This document shows positions 25,913 through 33,782 of a stretch of DNA of 44,707 nt, piece after piece. Made by a program: the position numbers and the translations under genes. Source of the stretch: Clostridium ragsdalei P11 (GTDB taxonomy: Bacteria > Bacillota > Clostridia > Clostridiales > Clostridiaceae). Under the pieces are notes generated by a model that worked only from the letters and a program-made list of their open reading frames with translations, was not told the origin of the DNA and ran no database searches. The DNA lies in contig NZ_LROS01000025.1 of assembly GCF_001675165.1 (NCBI RefSeq), positions 1 through 44,707 of the forward strand, given 5' to 3'. The first letter of the stretch is position 1. Each line of letters opens with the position of its first letter.

Positions 25913-28543
25913 ATGAATGATGAAAAGTTGCTGATATTAGATGGACATAGTTTGATGCATAGGGCATTTTATGCACTCCCAGATTTAACTAATCTAGAAG
26001 GAACCCATACAAATGCAGTTTATGGTTTTTTAAATATGCTTCTTAAAATGAAGGAGGAAATTAAACCAGATTATGTAGTATGTACTTTTGATAGAAGTGC
26101 ACCTACTTTTAGACATAATAAATACAGTGAATATAAAGCCGGAAGAAAAAAGATGCCTCCTGAATTATTAGAGCAATTTCCAGTAATTAAGGAAATATTA
26201 AAAATGATGTCCGTAAGTATTTTTGAAATAGATGGATTTGAGGCAGATGATCTTATGGGAACACTATCTGTCTTTGCTGAAAAAAATGGTATACAGGTCT
26301 ATATAGTTACAGGAGATAGGGATGCCCTTCAGCTTGCTACAGATAAAGTAAAGATAGTTATCACTAAAAAAGGTATCACTCAAAAAGAGGTATATGATAG
26401 CGATAGAATGATAGAAGAGTATGGGGTAACTCCTACACAGTTTATAGATGTTAAAGGCCTTATGGGCGATACATCAGACAACATACCGGGGGTTCCTGGT
26501 GTAGGGGAAAAAACTGCTTTTAAATTAATAAAACAATATAAGAGTATAGAAAATGTATATGAAAATATAGAGGATATAAGTGGAAAAAAGCTAAAGGAAA
26601 ACTTAAAAGATAATATGGAGCAGGCTATTTTTAGTAAAAAACTTGCAACTATTATGACTAATGTACCTGTGGAAATGGATCTTGAGTCTATTGAGTCAAA
26701 GGAAGAGTATGATGCACAGGGATTAAAGAAGATGTTTGAAAAACTTGAATTTAAATCTTTGATAAGCAAAATTCATGGGCTTAACGAAATCCAGGAGGAT
26801 AAAGCACAAGAATTTGATGTTGAATTTACGGAAATAGATACTTTAAACAAGTTTAGTGATTTTGTAAATTCTTTAAAAAATAATGATTTAGTATATATAA
26901 ACTTTAAGGTGGAAGACGAGGAAAGTTATTCTAGAAATTATATAGATAAGGTATTTATAAGTTTAAATGAAAAAAATTTTCAGATACATATAAATGAAAT
27001 ATATAATGAAGATAAAAATAAAGCAGTAGAACTTTTTAAGCTTCTATTTGAAAATGAAGATATATCCAAGGTAGGATATGATGTAAAAGTTCCTTGCAGC
27101 ATATTATATAAAATGGGTATAAGATTTTTAAAATTAGAATTTGATATAAAAATAGCAGCTTATCTTATAGATTCATCGAGACCTGACTATGAACTTAAGG
27201 ATATTATAAGGCAGTATACGGGAGTTGAAATTTCAAAAGATGACGAAAAACTTTTTGCTAAGGAAACTGTGCTTTTTAGTAAAGTTTATTCCGAGCTTAC
27301 AAAGAAAATAGAAGAAGCTCATATGGAAGAGCTTTTGTATAAAGTGGAACAGCCTCTTATATACGTGCTTGCATCTATGGAATGTGAAGGCTTTAAAGTT
27401 AATAAAGATAAGCTTGTGGAACAGGAAGGTAAATTTAAAGTTGAAATAGATAAAGTACAGAAAGAAATATATTCTCTTTCTGAAGAAGAATTCAATATAA
27501 ATTCTCCAAAACAGCTTGGGAAAATTTTATTTGAAAAGTTGGATCTACCTGTAATAAAAAAGACTAAGACGGGATATTCCACTAATGCAGAAGTACTTGA
27601 AAAATTAAAAGATAAACATCCTATAGTTGAAAAGATAATTTACTATAGACAGCTTACTAAATTGTATTCAACATATATTGAAGGACTTAAAGCAGTAATA
27701 CAGGAAGATGACAAAATTCATTCCAGTTTTAATCAAACGGTAACAACTACGGGAAGACTTTCAAGTACAGAACCTAATCTTCAAAATATACCTATAAAAT
27801 ATGAAATGGGTAAAGAGATAAGAAAAATATTTGTTCCACAAAATGAAGACTGTGTTATACTTTCAGCAGACTATTCACAGATAGAATTGCGAGTACTTGC
27901 TCATATTGCTGATGATGAAAATTTGATAAGTGCATTTATAAATCACAGTGATATTCACACAAAGACTGCTTCAGAAGTGTTTAAGGTACCTATAGATGAA
28001 GTTACATCTGCGCAGAGAAGCAATGCTAAGGCAGTAAACTTTGGTATAGTCTATGGAATAGGTGACTTTAGTTTGGCTAAAAATTTAAAAATATCTAGAA
28101 AAGAAGCAAAGCTTTATATAGACACCTATTTTGAAAGATATCCGAAGGTAAAGTTATATATGGACGATATAGTAAAAGAGGCTAAAGTAAATTCTTATGT
28201 TACTACACTTATGAATAGAAGGAGGTTTATACCTGAGATAAAATCTTCAAATAAAATAGTGAGGTCATTTGGAGAAAGACTTGCAATGAACACACCTATT
28301 CAAGGCAGTGCAGCGGACATAATAAAAATAGCTATGGTAAATGTGTATAGAAGATTAGAGGAGAGTAAATTAAAAAGCAAACTAATACTTCAAGTACATG
28401 ATGAACTGATTCTAAATGTATATAAAGAGGAAATTGATAATGTAAAATCTGTAGTAAAAGAAGAAATGGAAAAAGTTTTACAACTGAAAGTTCCTCTTGA
28501 AGTGGATATAAGTGTGGGAAGTAATTGGTACGAGGCTAAGTAA
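25913..28543 (+). CDS. polA: DNA polymerase I
   Basis: Pol I fills gaps and removes RNA primers in replication and repair. All three regions are present in 876 residues. The N-terminal 5' nuclease (about 1-290) has LLILDGHSLMHRAFYALP, DGFEADDLMGTL, TGDRDALQL and GDTSDNIPGVPGVGEKTA. The middle region (about 300-460) occupies the 3'-5' exonuclease place but lacks the DxE motif (it reads YINFKVEDEE), so proofreading is probably absent, as in Bacillus and Taq Pol I. The polymerase domain has TTGRLSSTEPNLQNIP, DYSQIELRVLAHIADDE, KAVNFGIVYGIG and LQVHDELI, all intact. GGAGG stands eight bases before ATG. coaE starts 24 bases after the stop. Confidence 0.97.
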   Translation: MNDEKLLILDGHSLMHRAFYALPDLTNLEGTHTNAVYGFLNMLLKMKEEIKPDYVVCTFDRSAPTFRHNKYSEYKAGRKKMPPELLEQFPVIKEILKMMSVSIFEIDGFEADDLMGTLSVFAEKNGIQVYIVTGDRDALQLATDKVKIVITKKGITQKEVYDSDRMIEEYGVTPTQFIDVKGLMGDTSDNIPGVPGVGEKTAFKLIKQYKSIENVYENIEDISGKKLKENLKDNMEQAIFSKKLATIMTNVPVEMDLESIESKEEYDAQGLKKMFEKLEFKSLISKIHGLNEIQEDKAQEFDVEFTEIDTLNKFSDFVNSLKNNDLVYINFKVEDEESYSRNYIDKVFISLNEKNFQIHINEIYNEDKNKAVELFKLLFENEDISKVGYDVKVPCSILYKMGIRFLKLEFDIKIAAYLIDSSRPDYELKDIIRQYTGVEISKDDEKLFAKETVLFSKVYSELTKKIEEAHMEELLYKVEQPLIYVLASMECEGFKVNKDKLVEQEGKFKVEIDKVQKEIYSLSEEEFNINSPKQLGKILFEKLDLPVIKKTKTGYSTNAEVLEKLKDKHPIVEKIIYYRQLTKLYSTYIEGLKAVIQEDDKIHSSFNQTVTTTGRLSSTEPNLQNIPIKYEMGKEIRKIFVPQNEDCVILSADYSQIELRVLAHIADDENLISAFINHSDIHTKTASEVFKVPIDEVTSAQRSNAKAVNFGIVYGIGDFSLAKNLKISRKEAKLYIDTYFERYPKVKLYMDDIVKEAKVNSYVTTLMNRRRFIPEIKSSNKIVRSFGERLAMNTPIQGSAADIIKIAMVNVYRRLEESKLKSKLILQVHDELILNVYKEEIDNVKSVVKEEMEKVLQLKVPLEVDISVGSNWYEAK

Positions 28544-28567
28544 ATTAGTATAAAGGGGAAGAAAACT

Positions 28568-29185
28568 GTGATTAAAATAGGGCTTACTGGAGGTATAGGA
28601 AGCGGAAAAAGCACTGTTTCTGATATACTAAGAGAGCACGGCATAAGTGTAGTGGATGCAGATATTATAGCTAGGGAAGTAATTGAAAAATATCCTGTAA
28701 TAATTGAAAAAATTAAAAATATTTTTGGAGAAATATTTATTGATCTTTCAGGTAAACTTAAAAGAAAAGAATTTGGAAATTATATATTTTCTAATGAAGG
28801 AGAAAGAACTAAATATGAAAGTATTATAATGCCTTTCATTAAAAATGAAATATTAAAAAAAGTAGAAGAATTAGAACAAAAATGTGAAAAAATTTGTGTT
28901 ATAGATGGAGCTACCCTCATAGAAAATGGATTTTGTAGTTATTTGGATGAAATGCTATTAGTTTGGGTAAATAAAGGAGTACAGATAAGCAGAGTAAAAA
29001 GTAGAGATAAATTAACGGAAGATCAAGTGCTTAGCAGAATAAACTCTCAGATGCCTTTGGAAGAAAAGAAAAAGTATGCGGACTTTGTATTAGATAATTC
29101 TAATACCTTAGATGAAACTAAAACACAATTAAAGGAGATATTTATAAGAATAAGCAGAAAATATGGGGGGGGTGAAGTGTCCTAA
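28568..29185 (+). CDS. coaE: Dephospho-CoA kinase
   Basis: CoaE phosphorylates dephospho-CoA, the last step of coenzyme A synthesis. The 205-residue protein starts with GTG (AAAGGGGAAG upstream). The P-loop is GLTGGIGSGKSTV (about 5-17), followed by DADIIAREV (about 31-39), the lid region, and the SRDKLTEDQVLSRINSQM block (about 138-155). It lies between polA and a lytic transglycosylase. The last codons contain a run of eight G (29165-29172), rare in this low-GC DNA, which probably also serves as the ribosome binding site of the next gene. Confidence 0.95.
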   Translation: MIKIGLTGGIGSGKSTVSDILREHGISVVDADIIAREVIEKYPVIIEKIKNIFGEIFIDLSGKLKRKEFGNYIFSNEGERTKYESIIMPFIKNEILKKVEELEQKCEKICVIDGATLIENGFCSYLDEMLLVWVNKGVQISRVKSRDKLTEDQVLSRINSQMPLEEKKKYADFVLDNSNTLDETKTQLKEIFIRISRKYGGGEVS

Positions 29186-29214
29186 AATATAATTTTTAAG
29201 ACACAAAAAAATTG
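29165..29214 (+). promoter_or_regulatory. Hairpin bridging a distant ribosome binding site to a TTG start
   Basis: The only purine-rich ribosome binding site before TTG 29212 is GGGGGTGA (29168-29175), over 35 bases away. Between them GTGTCCTAAAA (29177-29187) pairs with TTTTAAGACAC (29194-29204) at 10 of 11 positions around loop TATAAT. Folding would leave about eight bases between the site and the start. Confidence 0.5.
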
Positions 29215-29799
29215 AGGTTTCTAAAAAAAGTAGCAATAGTTATAATACTAATAATGGTAGCTGTATTATGTGTAAAAAGTATTGCAAGATATTGTTATCC
29301 ATTAAAGTATTCAACTTATATAGCAAAATATGCAAAACAATATGATTTAGATCCCTACTTTGTAATGGCTGTGATTAAGACAGAAAGTAACTTTAAAGAA
29401 AACGTAAGATCTAACAAAAATGCCATAGGACTTATGCAGATAACTCCAGATACTGCAGAATGGGCTGCAGATAAGATGGGAGTATCAAATTTCCAAGATA
29501 ACATGTTAAATGATCCTGAGTTTAATATAAGAATGGGATGCTGGTATTTGAATAATTTGAAATCAGATTTTGATAACAATATGGATTTAATTTTGGCAGC
29601 TTATAATGGAGGTAGGGGCAATGTAAAAAAGTGGTTAAAAGATTCTGATCATTCTAAAGATGGAAAGAATATACAATACATACCTTTTAAAGAAACGGAT
29701 AAATATATTAAACGTGTAAAAGTAAATTACAGGGTATATAAGTACTTATATAAAAATTTGCAGATAAATACTTCTGTAATAATTGTAAGTTTTTTGTAA
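29212..29799 (+). CDS. Membrane-anchored lytic murein transglycosylase (SLT domain)
   Basis: This enzyme cleaves peptidoglycan strands to anhydro-muropeptides. An N-terminal helix (about 5-24) anchors it outside the membrane. The SLT fold follows: YDLDPYFVMAVIKTESNF (about 44-61, catalytic Glu in KTESNF), NAIGLMQITPDTAEWAA, NIRMGCWYLNNL, and LILAAYNGGRGNVKKWL, all signature segments. It has 195 residues, normal for single-domain types. The only in-frame start is TTG at 29212, because TAA lies in frame at 29197; its ribosome binding site is unusual (see 29165-29214). It follows coaE, as in other clostridia. Confidence 0.92.
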   Translation: MRFLKKVAIVIILIMVAVLCVKSIARYCYPLKYSTYIAKYAKQYDLDPYFVMAVIKTESNFKENVRSNKNAIGLMQITPDTAEWAADKMGVSNFQDNMLNDPEFNIRMGCWYLNNLKSDFDNNMDLILAAYNGGRGNVKKWLKDSDHSKDGKNIQYIPFKETDKYIKRVKVNYRVYKYLYKNLQINTSVIIVSFL

Positions 29800-29812
29800 T
29801 CTTAAATTTTAG

Positions 29813-29841
29813 TTGACAGTTTCATAAAAAGTTAGTATAAT
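29813..29841 (+). promoter_or_regulatory. Consensus promoter of tRNA-Leu
   Basis: TTGACA (29813-29818), exactly 17 bases, then TATAAT (29836-29841): a perfect vegetative sigma promoter, as expected for a stable RNA gene. The tRNA begins 13 bases after the -10 box. Confidence 0.9.
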
Positions 29842-29853
29842 ATCTATTGTAAT

Positions 29854-29938
29854 GCGAGGGTGGCGGAATAGGCAGACGCGCACGTTTGAGGGGCGTGTGA
29901 GTAACATCGTACGGGTTCAACTCCCGTTCTTCGCACCA
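29854..29938 (+). tRNA. tRNA-Leu (anticodon GAG)
   Basis: 85 bases with the long variable arm of class II tRNAs. The acceptor stem is GCGAGGG with TCTTCGC (two G-U pairs). The anticodon arm is CACGT-TTGAGGG-GCGTG with anticodon GAG, reading CUC and CUU. The T arm is ACGGG-TTCAACT-CCCGT. The CCA end is encoded (29936-29938). Confidence 0.97.
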
Positions 29939-29951
29939 TTTAAGAAATGTT

Positions 29952-29979
29952 AGGCAAGTTTAAAACTTGCCTTTTTTTA
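29952..29979 (+). terminator. Terminator after tRNA-Leu
   Basis: AGGCAAGT and ACTTGCCT form a stem with an A/T loop, followed by seven T (29973-29979). It lies 13 bases after the CCA end. Confidence 0.9.
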
Positions 29980-29980
29980 T

Positions 29981-30110
29981 TTGTCCGATGACTACCTGCT
30001 CTAATACACCTACTTCTCCAAGTAGGTGTAAAGAGCAGCTACGTCCCTGGATAACGAGTTCTAAGCATCAGGTGGAGCCAAAACTCCATCTGATGCTTAG
30101 AACTCTGTTT
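29981..30110 (+). repeat. Dispersed structured element, family C, copy 2 (most complete)
   Basis: The element starts TTGTCCGATGACTACC, has a small hairpin ACACCTACTT...AAGTAGGTGT (30005-30028), the block AGCAGCTACGTCCCTGGATAAC (30034-30055), and a long hairpin: 22 bases at 30056-30077 (GAGTTCTAAGCATCAGG...) pair with 30084-30105 with one G-U pair around CCAAAA. It ends GAACTCTGTTT, four bases before the esterase stop codon, so it may also end esterase transcripts. Confidence 0.75.
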
Positions 30111-30113
30111 ATA

Positions 30114-31151
30114 TTATTTATATTTGTGAAACTCTTTTTGAAGGTAGAGAGAAATCTCATTTAAGGCTTTCTCTGATTTATTTGTTATTTTACTCATTGA
30201 AATAAATCCGTGGGGTACACCATTGTACCGGGTAACTTGTGTATTTATTCCTGCCTCCTTTAACTTTTTACCATAAGCTTCACCTTCATCTCGGAGGGGA
30301 TCAATTTCTGCTGTTATTATAAGTGTGTCAGGTAACTTTTTGAAGTCTCTAGCTAAAAGAGGAGATGCATAAGGATTTTTTCTATCCTCTTTTTGGGGAA
30401 CATATAGTGAGATATACTTTTCCATATCCTTTTTTGAGATGTTAAGATCATTGGCAAAATAGGACCAGGAGTTACTATTTAATTGAAATATATTTGTAGA
30501 TGGATATATTAGTACATCACAAGCTACAGGAGGACCATTTTTATCTCTTGACATGAGAGAAACTGCAGCAGAAAGATTTCCGCCTGCACTGTCCCCTGTA
30601 AGTGCTATGTATCTTCCATCTCCATTTATACTTGATGCATTTTTATGAGTCCATTGGAGTACATTATATATATCATTAACTGCAGCAGGAAAAGGATTTT
30701 CTGGAGCAAGGCGGTATCCTACAGATATTACTATTGCATTCGTATTCTGCGAAAGTTTTCTGCAAATACTATCGTAATTATCAATACTTCCTCCAATCCA
30801 GAAACCACCGTGAGAGTAAATAATAATAGGGAGTTTGCTGCTATCTTTAGGGGTATATATACGTATTGGTATTTTTTCAGAGTTTACCTTTATAGTAGTG
30901 TTTTTTATATTAGAAAATGGTATGGGCTTATTAGACCATTTAGTTGATTGAGTATTTAAGTATTCTCTGATTTCTTTTATTGATTTATCATTTATTGAGT
31001 TAGGGGTTAAAATTTTGTTTAAGTGTAATTTTACTGCAACATAAGTATCAAGTTTACCACTACTTGTTTTAGTTAAATTTTCAATAATAAAAAAACCCGC
31101 TGCTATAATTATAAATAGAATAACTGATATTATTTTAATAAATTTTTTCAT
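30114..31151 (-). CDS. Alpha/beta-hydrolase esterase, hormone-sensitive-lipase family, membrane-anchored
   Basis: A 345-residue carboxylesterase-type enzyme for small acyl or acetyl esters. An N-terminal hydrophobic segment (about 5-24) suggests a membrane anchor or signal. Family motifs are the oxyanion HGGFWIGG (about 113-120), YRLAPENPFPAA, nucleophile GDSAGGNLSAAV (about 184-195), and the acid/base residues in ITAEIDPLRDEG (about 276-287) and NGVPHGFISM (about 306-315). GGAGGATG precedes ATG on the minus strand. The natural substrate is unknown. Confidence 0.9.
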   Translation of the reverse strand: MKKFIKIISVILFIIIAAGFFIIENLTKTSSGKLDTYVAVKLHLNKILTPNSINDKSIKEIREYLNTQSTKWSNKPIPFSNIKNTTIKVNSEKIPIRIYTPKDSSKLPIIIYSHGGFWIGGSIDNYDSICRKLSQNTNAIVISVGYRLAPENPFPAAVNDIYNVLQWTHKNASSINGDGRYIALTGDSAGGNLSAAVSLMSRDKNGPPVACDVLIYPSTNIFQLNSNSWSYFANDLNISKKDMEKYISLYVPQKEDRKNPYASPLLARDFKKLPDTLIITAEIDPLRDEGEAYGKKLKEAGINTQVTRYNGVPHGFISMSKITNKSEKALNEISLYLQKEFHKYK

Positions 31152-31215
31152 TTTCTTTACATCCTCCGCCCATTGTGGAATTCAGTAATATGCATTTCTG
31201 CTGAAACAGAATATA

Positions 31216-32781
31216 TTAAACAATGTTTGGATCAGGTTTATTTGGCTTTTCTCTAAAATGATTTAATCTACGGTGGGTAGGACCTTCTACTACATCACCT
31301 TCGTAGCTGAATCTAGAACCATGACAAGGACAATCCCAGGTCTTCTCAGCATCGTTCCACACTAATTCACATCCTATATGGGTACAGGTAATATCTACTA
31401 TATGGGTAATGCCATCTTCATTTTTATAAGCTCCATACTTATTTCCATTAAAAGTAAAAACTGTTCCTTCACCTTTTTTAATTTTGAGTTTACTTGAGGC
31501 ATGACTAAGCTTTCCTTGTAGTAGTTGTTTGGCTACGTCAAAGTTTTCTACAAAAAAGTTTTTAGTAGAATTAAGTGTTATAGAACGAGAAGGGTTATAA
31601 ACTTCCTCCCAAGGATTGTCATGATTCATAATTAAATCCTTTAATAGGACAGCAGCAGCGGTGCTGCCCGTCATTCCCCATTTTCCAAAACCTGTGGCTA
31701 CATAGATATTTTCTGATGATGAAGTCAATTTGCCTATATAAGGTACTCCATCTAATGTTATATAATCCTGTGTAGACCATTGGTACAAAATCTTTTCAAC
31801 ACTAAATATATTTTCAGAAAAACATTTTAAATTATTATAATGATTTATAGTATTTTCACCATGGGCTGTTTTATGACCTTCTCCCCCAATAAGTACAATT
31901 TCTTTCCCATTATCTGTCTGAGAACGAAGGGAGCGGCCAGGACTTTCTGCATTTATAAATGTACCCTCTGGAAATTTTTCTTTAATTTTTAATGCTAATA
32001 CATAAGATCTATCTGGTTTAAGTCTAGTAAAATATAAACCTAAGTTATCATAACACGGAAAATGTGAAGCTATAATGAGTTTTGATGAGGTTACTTTTTT
32101 ACCATTATGGGATAAAAGTATACAGGGACTTTCACTTTCTACATCTATTATAGTAGTGTTTTCGAATATATAGCTGCCATCTCCAGGTATTTTATCAGCA
32201 AGGGATAAAAGATACTTTTTAGGATGAAATTCAGCCTGGTCTCTAAAACAGACAGCACCTTCTATGGTTAATGGAAGAGGTATATTGTCCAAGTATTCTG
32301 CTTTTAATCCAAGACTTTGAGCAGCTTTTACTTCCTTTTCTAGACTTTTTACATAATTTTTGTCCTGGGTATACATATAAGCAGGTACATGTTTATAGTC
32401 ACAATCTATGTTGTATTCTTTTACTAAATTTTCTATAAATCTAATAGAATTTTCATTTGCTTCTGCATATTGTCTTGCCTTTTCCATACCAAATTCATTT
32501 ATTAATTTATCATATATTAAATGATGTTGGGAAGTTATTTTAGCAGTTGTATGACCGGAGGTACCATTTGCTATGTTGTCTGCTTCTAATAGAGCAACTT
32601 TAAAACCTTCTTTTTTGAGTAGAAAAGCACAAGTAATTCCAGCTATACCGCCGCCTATGATTGCAATATCAACTTGTACGTCTTCTTTTAAAGAAGGATA
32701 ATTTGTTTTGGATGTGGAGTCTATCCAGTAAGACTCTAAAATTCCTTCTATAGCATTAGGATTAGTACAACATTTATTCAT
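31216..32781 (-). CDS. FAD-dependent oxidoreductase fused to a Rieske [2Fe-2S] domain (YhfW-like)
   Basis: A 521-residue two-domain protein. The N-terminal DadA/DAO-type domain has the dinucleotide motif DIAIIGGGIAGITCAFLLKK (about 33-52), EADNIANGTSGHTTAKIT after it, and VATGFGKWGMTGSTAAA near 365. The C-terminal Rieske domain (about 430-521) has CTHIGC and CPCHGSRF, the full Cys-His/Cys-His cluster ligands. The same fusion occurs in Bacillus YhfW. Electrons probably pass from an amine-type substrate through FAD to the Rieske cluster, but substrate and acceptor are unknown. AAAGGAGC precedes ATG. It is on the same strand as the esterase, 64 bases apart. Confidence 0.9.
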   Translation of the reverse strand: MNKCCTNPNAIEGILESYWIDSTSKTNYPSLKEDVQVDIAIIGGGIAGITCAFLLKKEGFKVALLEADNIANGTSGHTTAKITSQHHLIYDKLINEFGMEKARQYAEANENSIRFIENLVKEYNIDCDYKHVPAYMYTQDKNYVKSLEKEVKAAQSLGLKAEYLDNIPLPLTIEGAVCFRDQAEFHPKKYLLSLADKIPGDGSYIFENTTIIDVESESPCILLSHNGKKVTSSKLIIASHFPCYDNLGLYFTRLKPDRSYVLALKIKEKFPEGTFINAESPGRSLRSQTDNGKEIVLIGGEGHKTAHGENTINHYNNLKCFSENIFSVEKILYQWSTQDYITLDGVPYIGKLTSSSENIYVATGFGKWGMTGSTAAAVLLKDLIMNHDNPWEEVYNPSRSITLNSTKNFFVENFDVAKQLLQGKLSHASSKLKIKKGEGTVFTFNGNKYGAYKNEDGITHIVDITCTHIGCELVWNDAEKTWDCPCHGSRFSYEGDVVEGPTHRRLNHFREKPNKPDPNIV

Positions 32782-32847
32782 AAACTTTTGCTCCTTTACA
32801 TATTTAGATAAGATTAATTTTTCCTTTTAATAAAAAAATATTCAATA

Positions 32848-32917
32848 AGGCATTTGAAAGAAAATAACAAGTCAAATATGCTAGCATATTTGACTTGTTA
32901 TTTCTTTGAAAATGCCT
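32848..32917. repeat. Dispersed palindromic element, family A, copy 3 (near-perfect)
   Basis: A 70-base palindrome with AGGCAT/ATGCCT ends and a perfect inner part: AAATAACAAGTCAAATATGC, then the centre CTAG, then its complement. Only a few bases near the ends mismatch. It matches the diverged copies at 1161 and 1295. It lies in the divergent gap between the Rieske gene and the coat-type gene. Confidence 0.85.
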
Positions 32918-33012
32918 AAGAGCTTATGTTAAATGATCTTGAATCTTATATACATAAATTTGATTTATAAGGTAATAATATACTTGTAAAAAAAATTAGG
33001 GAGGTAGAAATT

Positions 33013-33219
33013 ATGACAACTGGCAACAAACAATTGGATACTGGAAATTTAAAGGTATTGAAGGATCAAATTGAATACGAAGCACTGATGAACAAGAAAT
33101 TTAATGATTGTTCAGGAAGATGCAGTGATACACAAATAAAAAATTTGTGTAATGAAGCTGCACAAGTTCATAAACAAAACTTTACATCTTTAAAATCCTA
33201 TTTAGATTCACATCAATAA
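33013..33219 (+). CDS. Small helical protein, probable coat-associated partner of the CotF-like gene
   Basis: A 68-residue, probably all-helical protein (TGNLKVLKDQIEYEALMNKK; CSDTQIKNLCNEAAQVHKQN) with three Cys (DCSGRC, LC). It pairs with the CotF-like gene 20 bases downstream and, like it, has helices of the ferritin-like coat type; similar pairs occur in spore-forming clostridia. I cannot name its family. GGGAGG lies eight bases before ATG. Confidence 0.65.
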   Translation: MTTGNKQLDTGNLKVLKDQIEYEALMNKKFNDCSGRCSDTQIKNLCNEAAQVHKQNFTSLKSYLDSHQ

Positions 33220-33239
33220 AAAGAAAGGGGAATTAGATT

Positions 33240-33500
33240 ATGAATGAACAAGAACTTATGCACGACCTTTTAGCTAGTGAAAAACAGGTTATTTCAGCAT
33301 ATAGTACAGGAATAACAGAAACTTCTTGTACTAATTTAAGAAATACTTTAGTAAACAATTTTAAAAGTGCCCAGGATATTCAATACAAGATTTTTGATAC
33401 TATGAGACAAAAGGGATGGTATCCTACAAAAGATGCCCCAGAATCGGATGTACAACAATTAAAAAATGAATCTAATCAAATGATGAGTTCATTAAGATAG
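33240..33500 (+). CDS. Spore coat protein, CotF-like
   Basis: An 86-residue helical protein matching the CotF coat family: ELMHDLLASEKQVISAYSTG (about 4-23), then LRNTLVNNFKSAQDIQYKIF, and the typical MRQKGWYPTKDAP (about 55-67). CotF-type proteins are packed in the spore coat; the helices resemble a half ferritin-like bundle. AAAGGGG precedes ATG. A clear terminator follows, so with the 68-residue gene it forms a two-gene operon. Confidence 0.85.
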   Translation: MNEQELMHDLLASEKQVISAYSTGITETSCTNLRNTLVNNFKSAQDIQYKIFDTMRQKGWYPTKDAPESDVQQLKNESNQMMSSLR

Positions 33501-33506
33501 TAAAAT

Positions 33507-33546
33507 AAAAAACAATCTCAATTTTGAAATTGAGATTGTTTTTTAT
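33507..33546 (+). terminator. Terminator after the coat gene pair
   Basis: AAAAAACAATCTCAAT pairs with ATTGAGATTGTTTTTT, ending in a T run. The symmetry would also stop transcription from the right. Confidence 0.9.
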
Positions 33547-33692
33547 TTGCTAAGTGTTTTGCAGGAGGTATATTTTAATGAATCTAAAGTAATGTTAAAA
33601 TTAAATTGAAATGTTTAATTTAATGTGATAATATACATATATAGAATGATAGCAAACTTGTTTTAAGTTTACTAAAGGTATTGATTTACAGT

Positions 33693-33771
33693 AGTTTAGG
33701 GTAGTTTCTAATAAGTGAAGTTTGAGGGGCGTGTGAGTAATTACTAGAGATTTAACTTCCGTTCGTCACAT
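33693..33771 (+). pseudogene. Decayed copy of tRNA-Leu(GAG)
   Basis: GTTTGAGGGGCGTGTGAGTA plus one further A (33720-33740) is identical to the anticodon arm and start of the variable arm of the tRNA at 29854. Around it similarity fades: TTAGGGTAGTTTCTAATAAG against GAGGGTGGCGGAATAGGCAG, and TTTAACTTCCGTTC against TTCAACTCCCGTTC. The T stem and acceptor no longer pair and CCA is lost, so it should not work as a tRNA. Confidence 0.8.
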
Positions 33772-33782
33772 TAAAAGAAAAT

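Noticed and set aside
25913-28543. Frameshift or damage in the middle of polA, because the 3'-5' exonuclease motifs are missing
   Set aside because: The frame is open throughout, and loss of these motifs is common in Firmicute Pol I.
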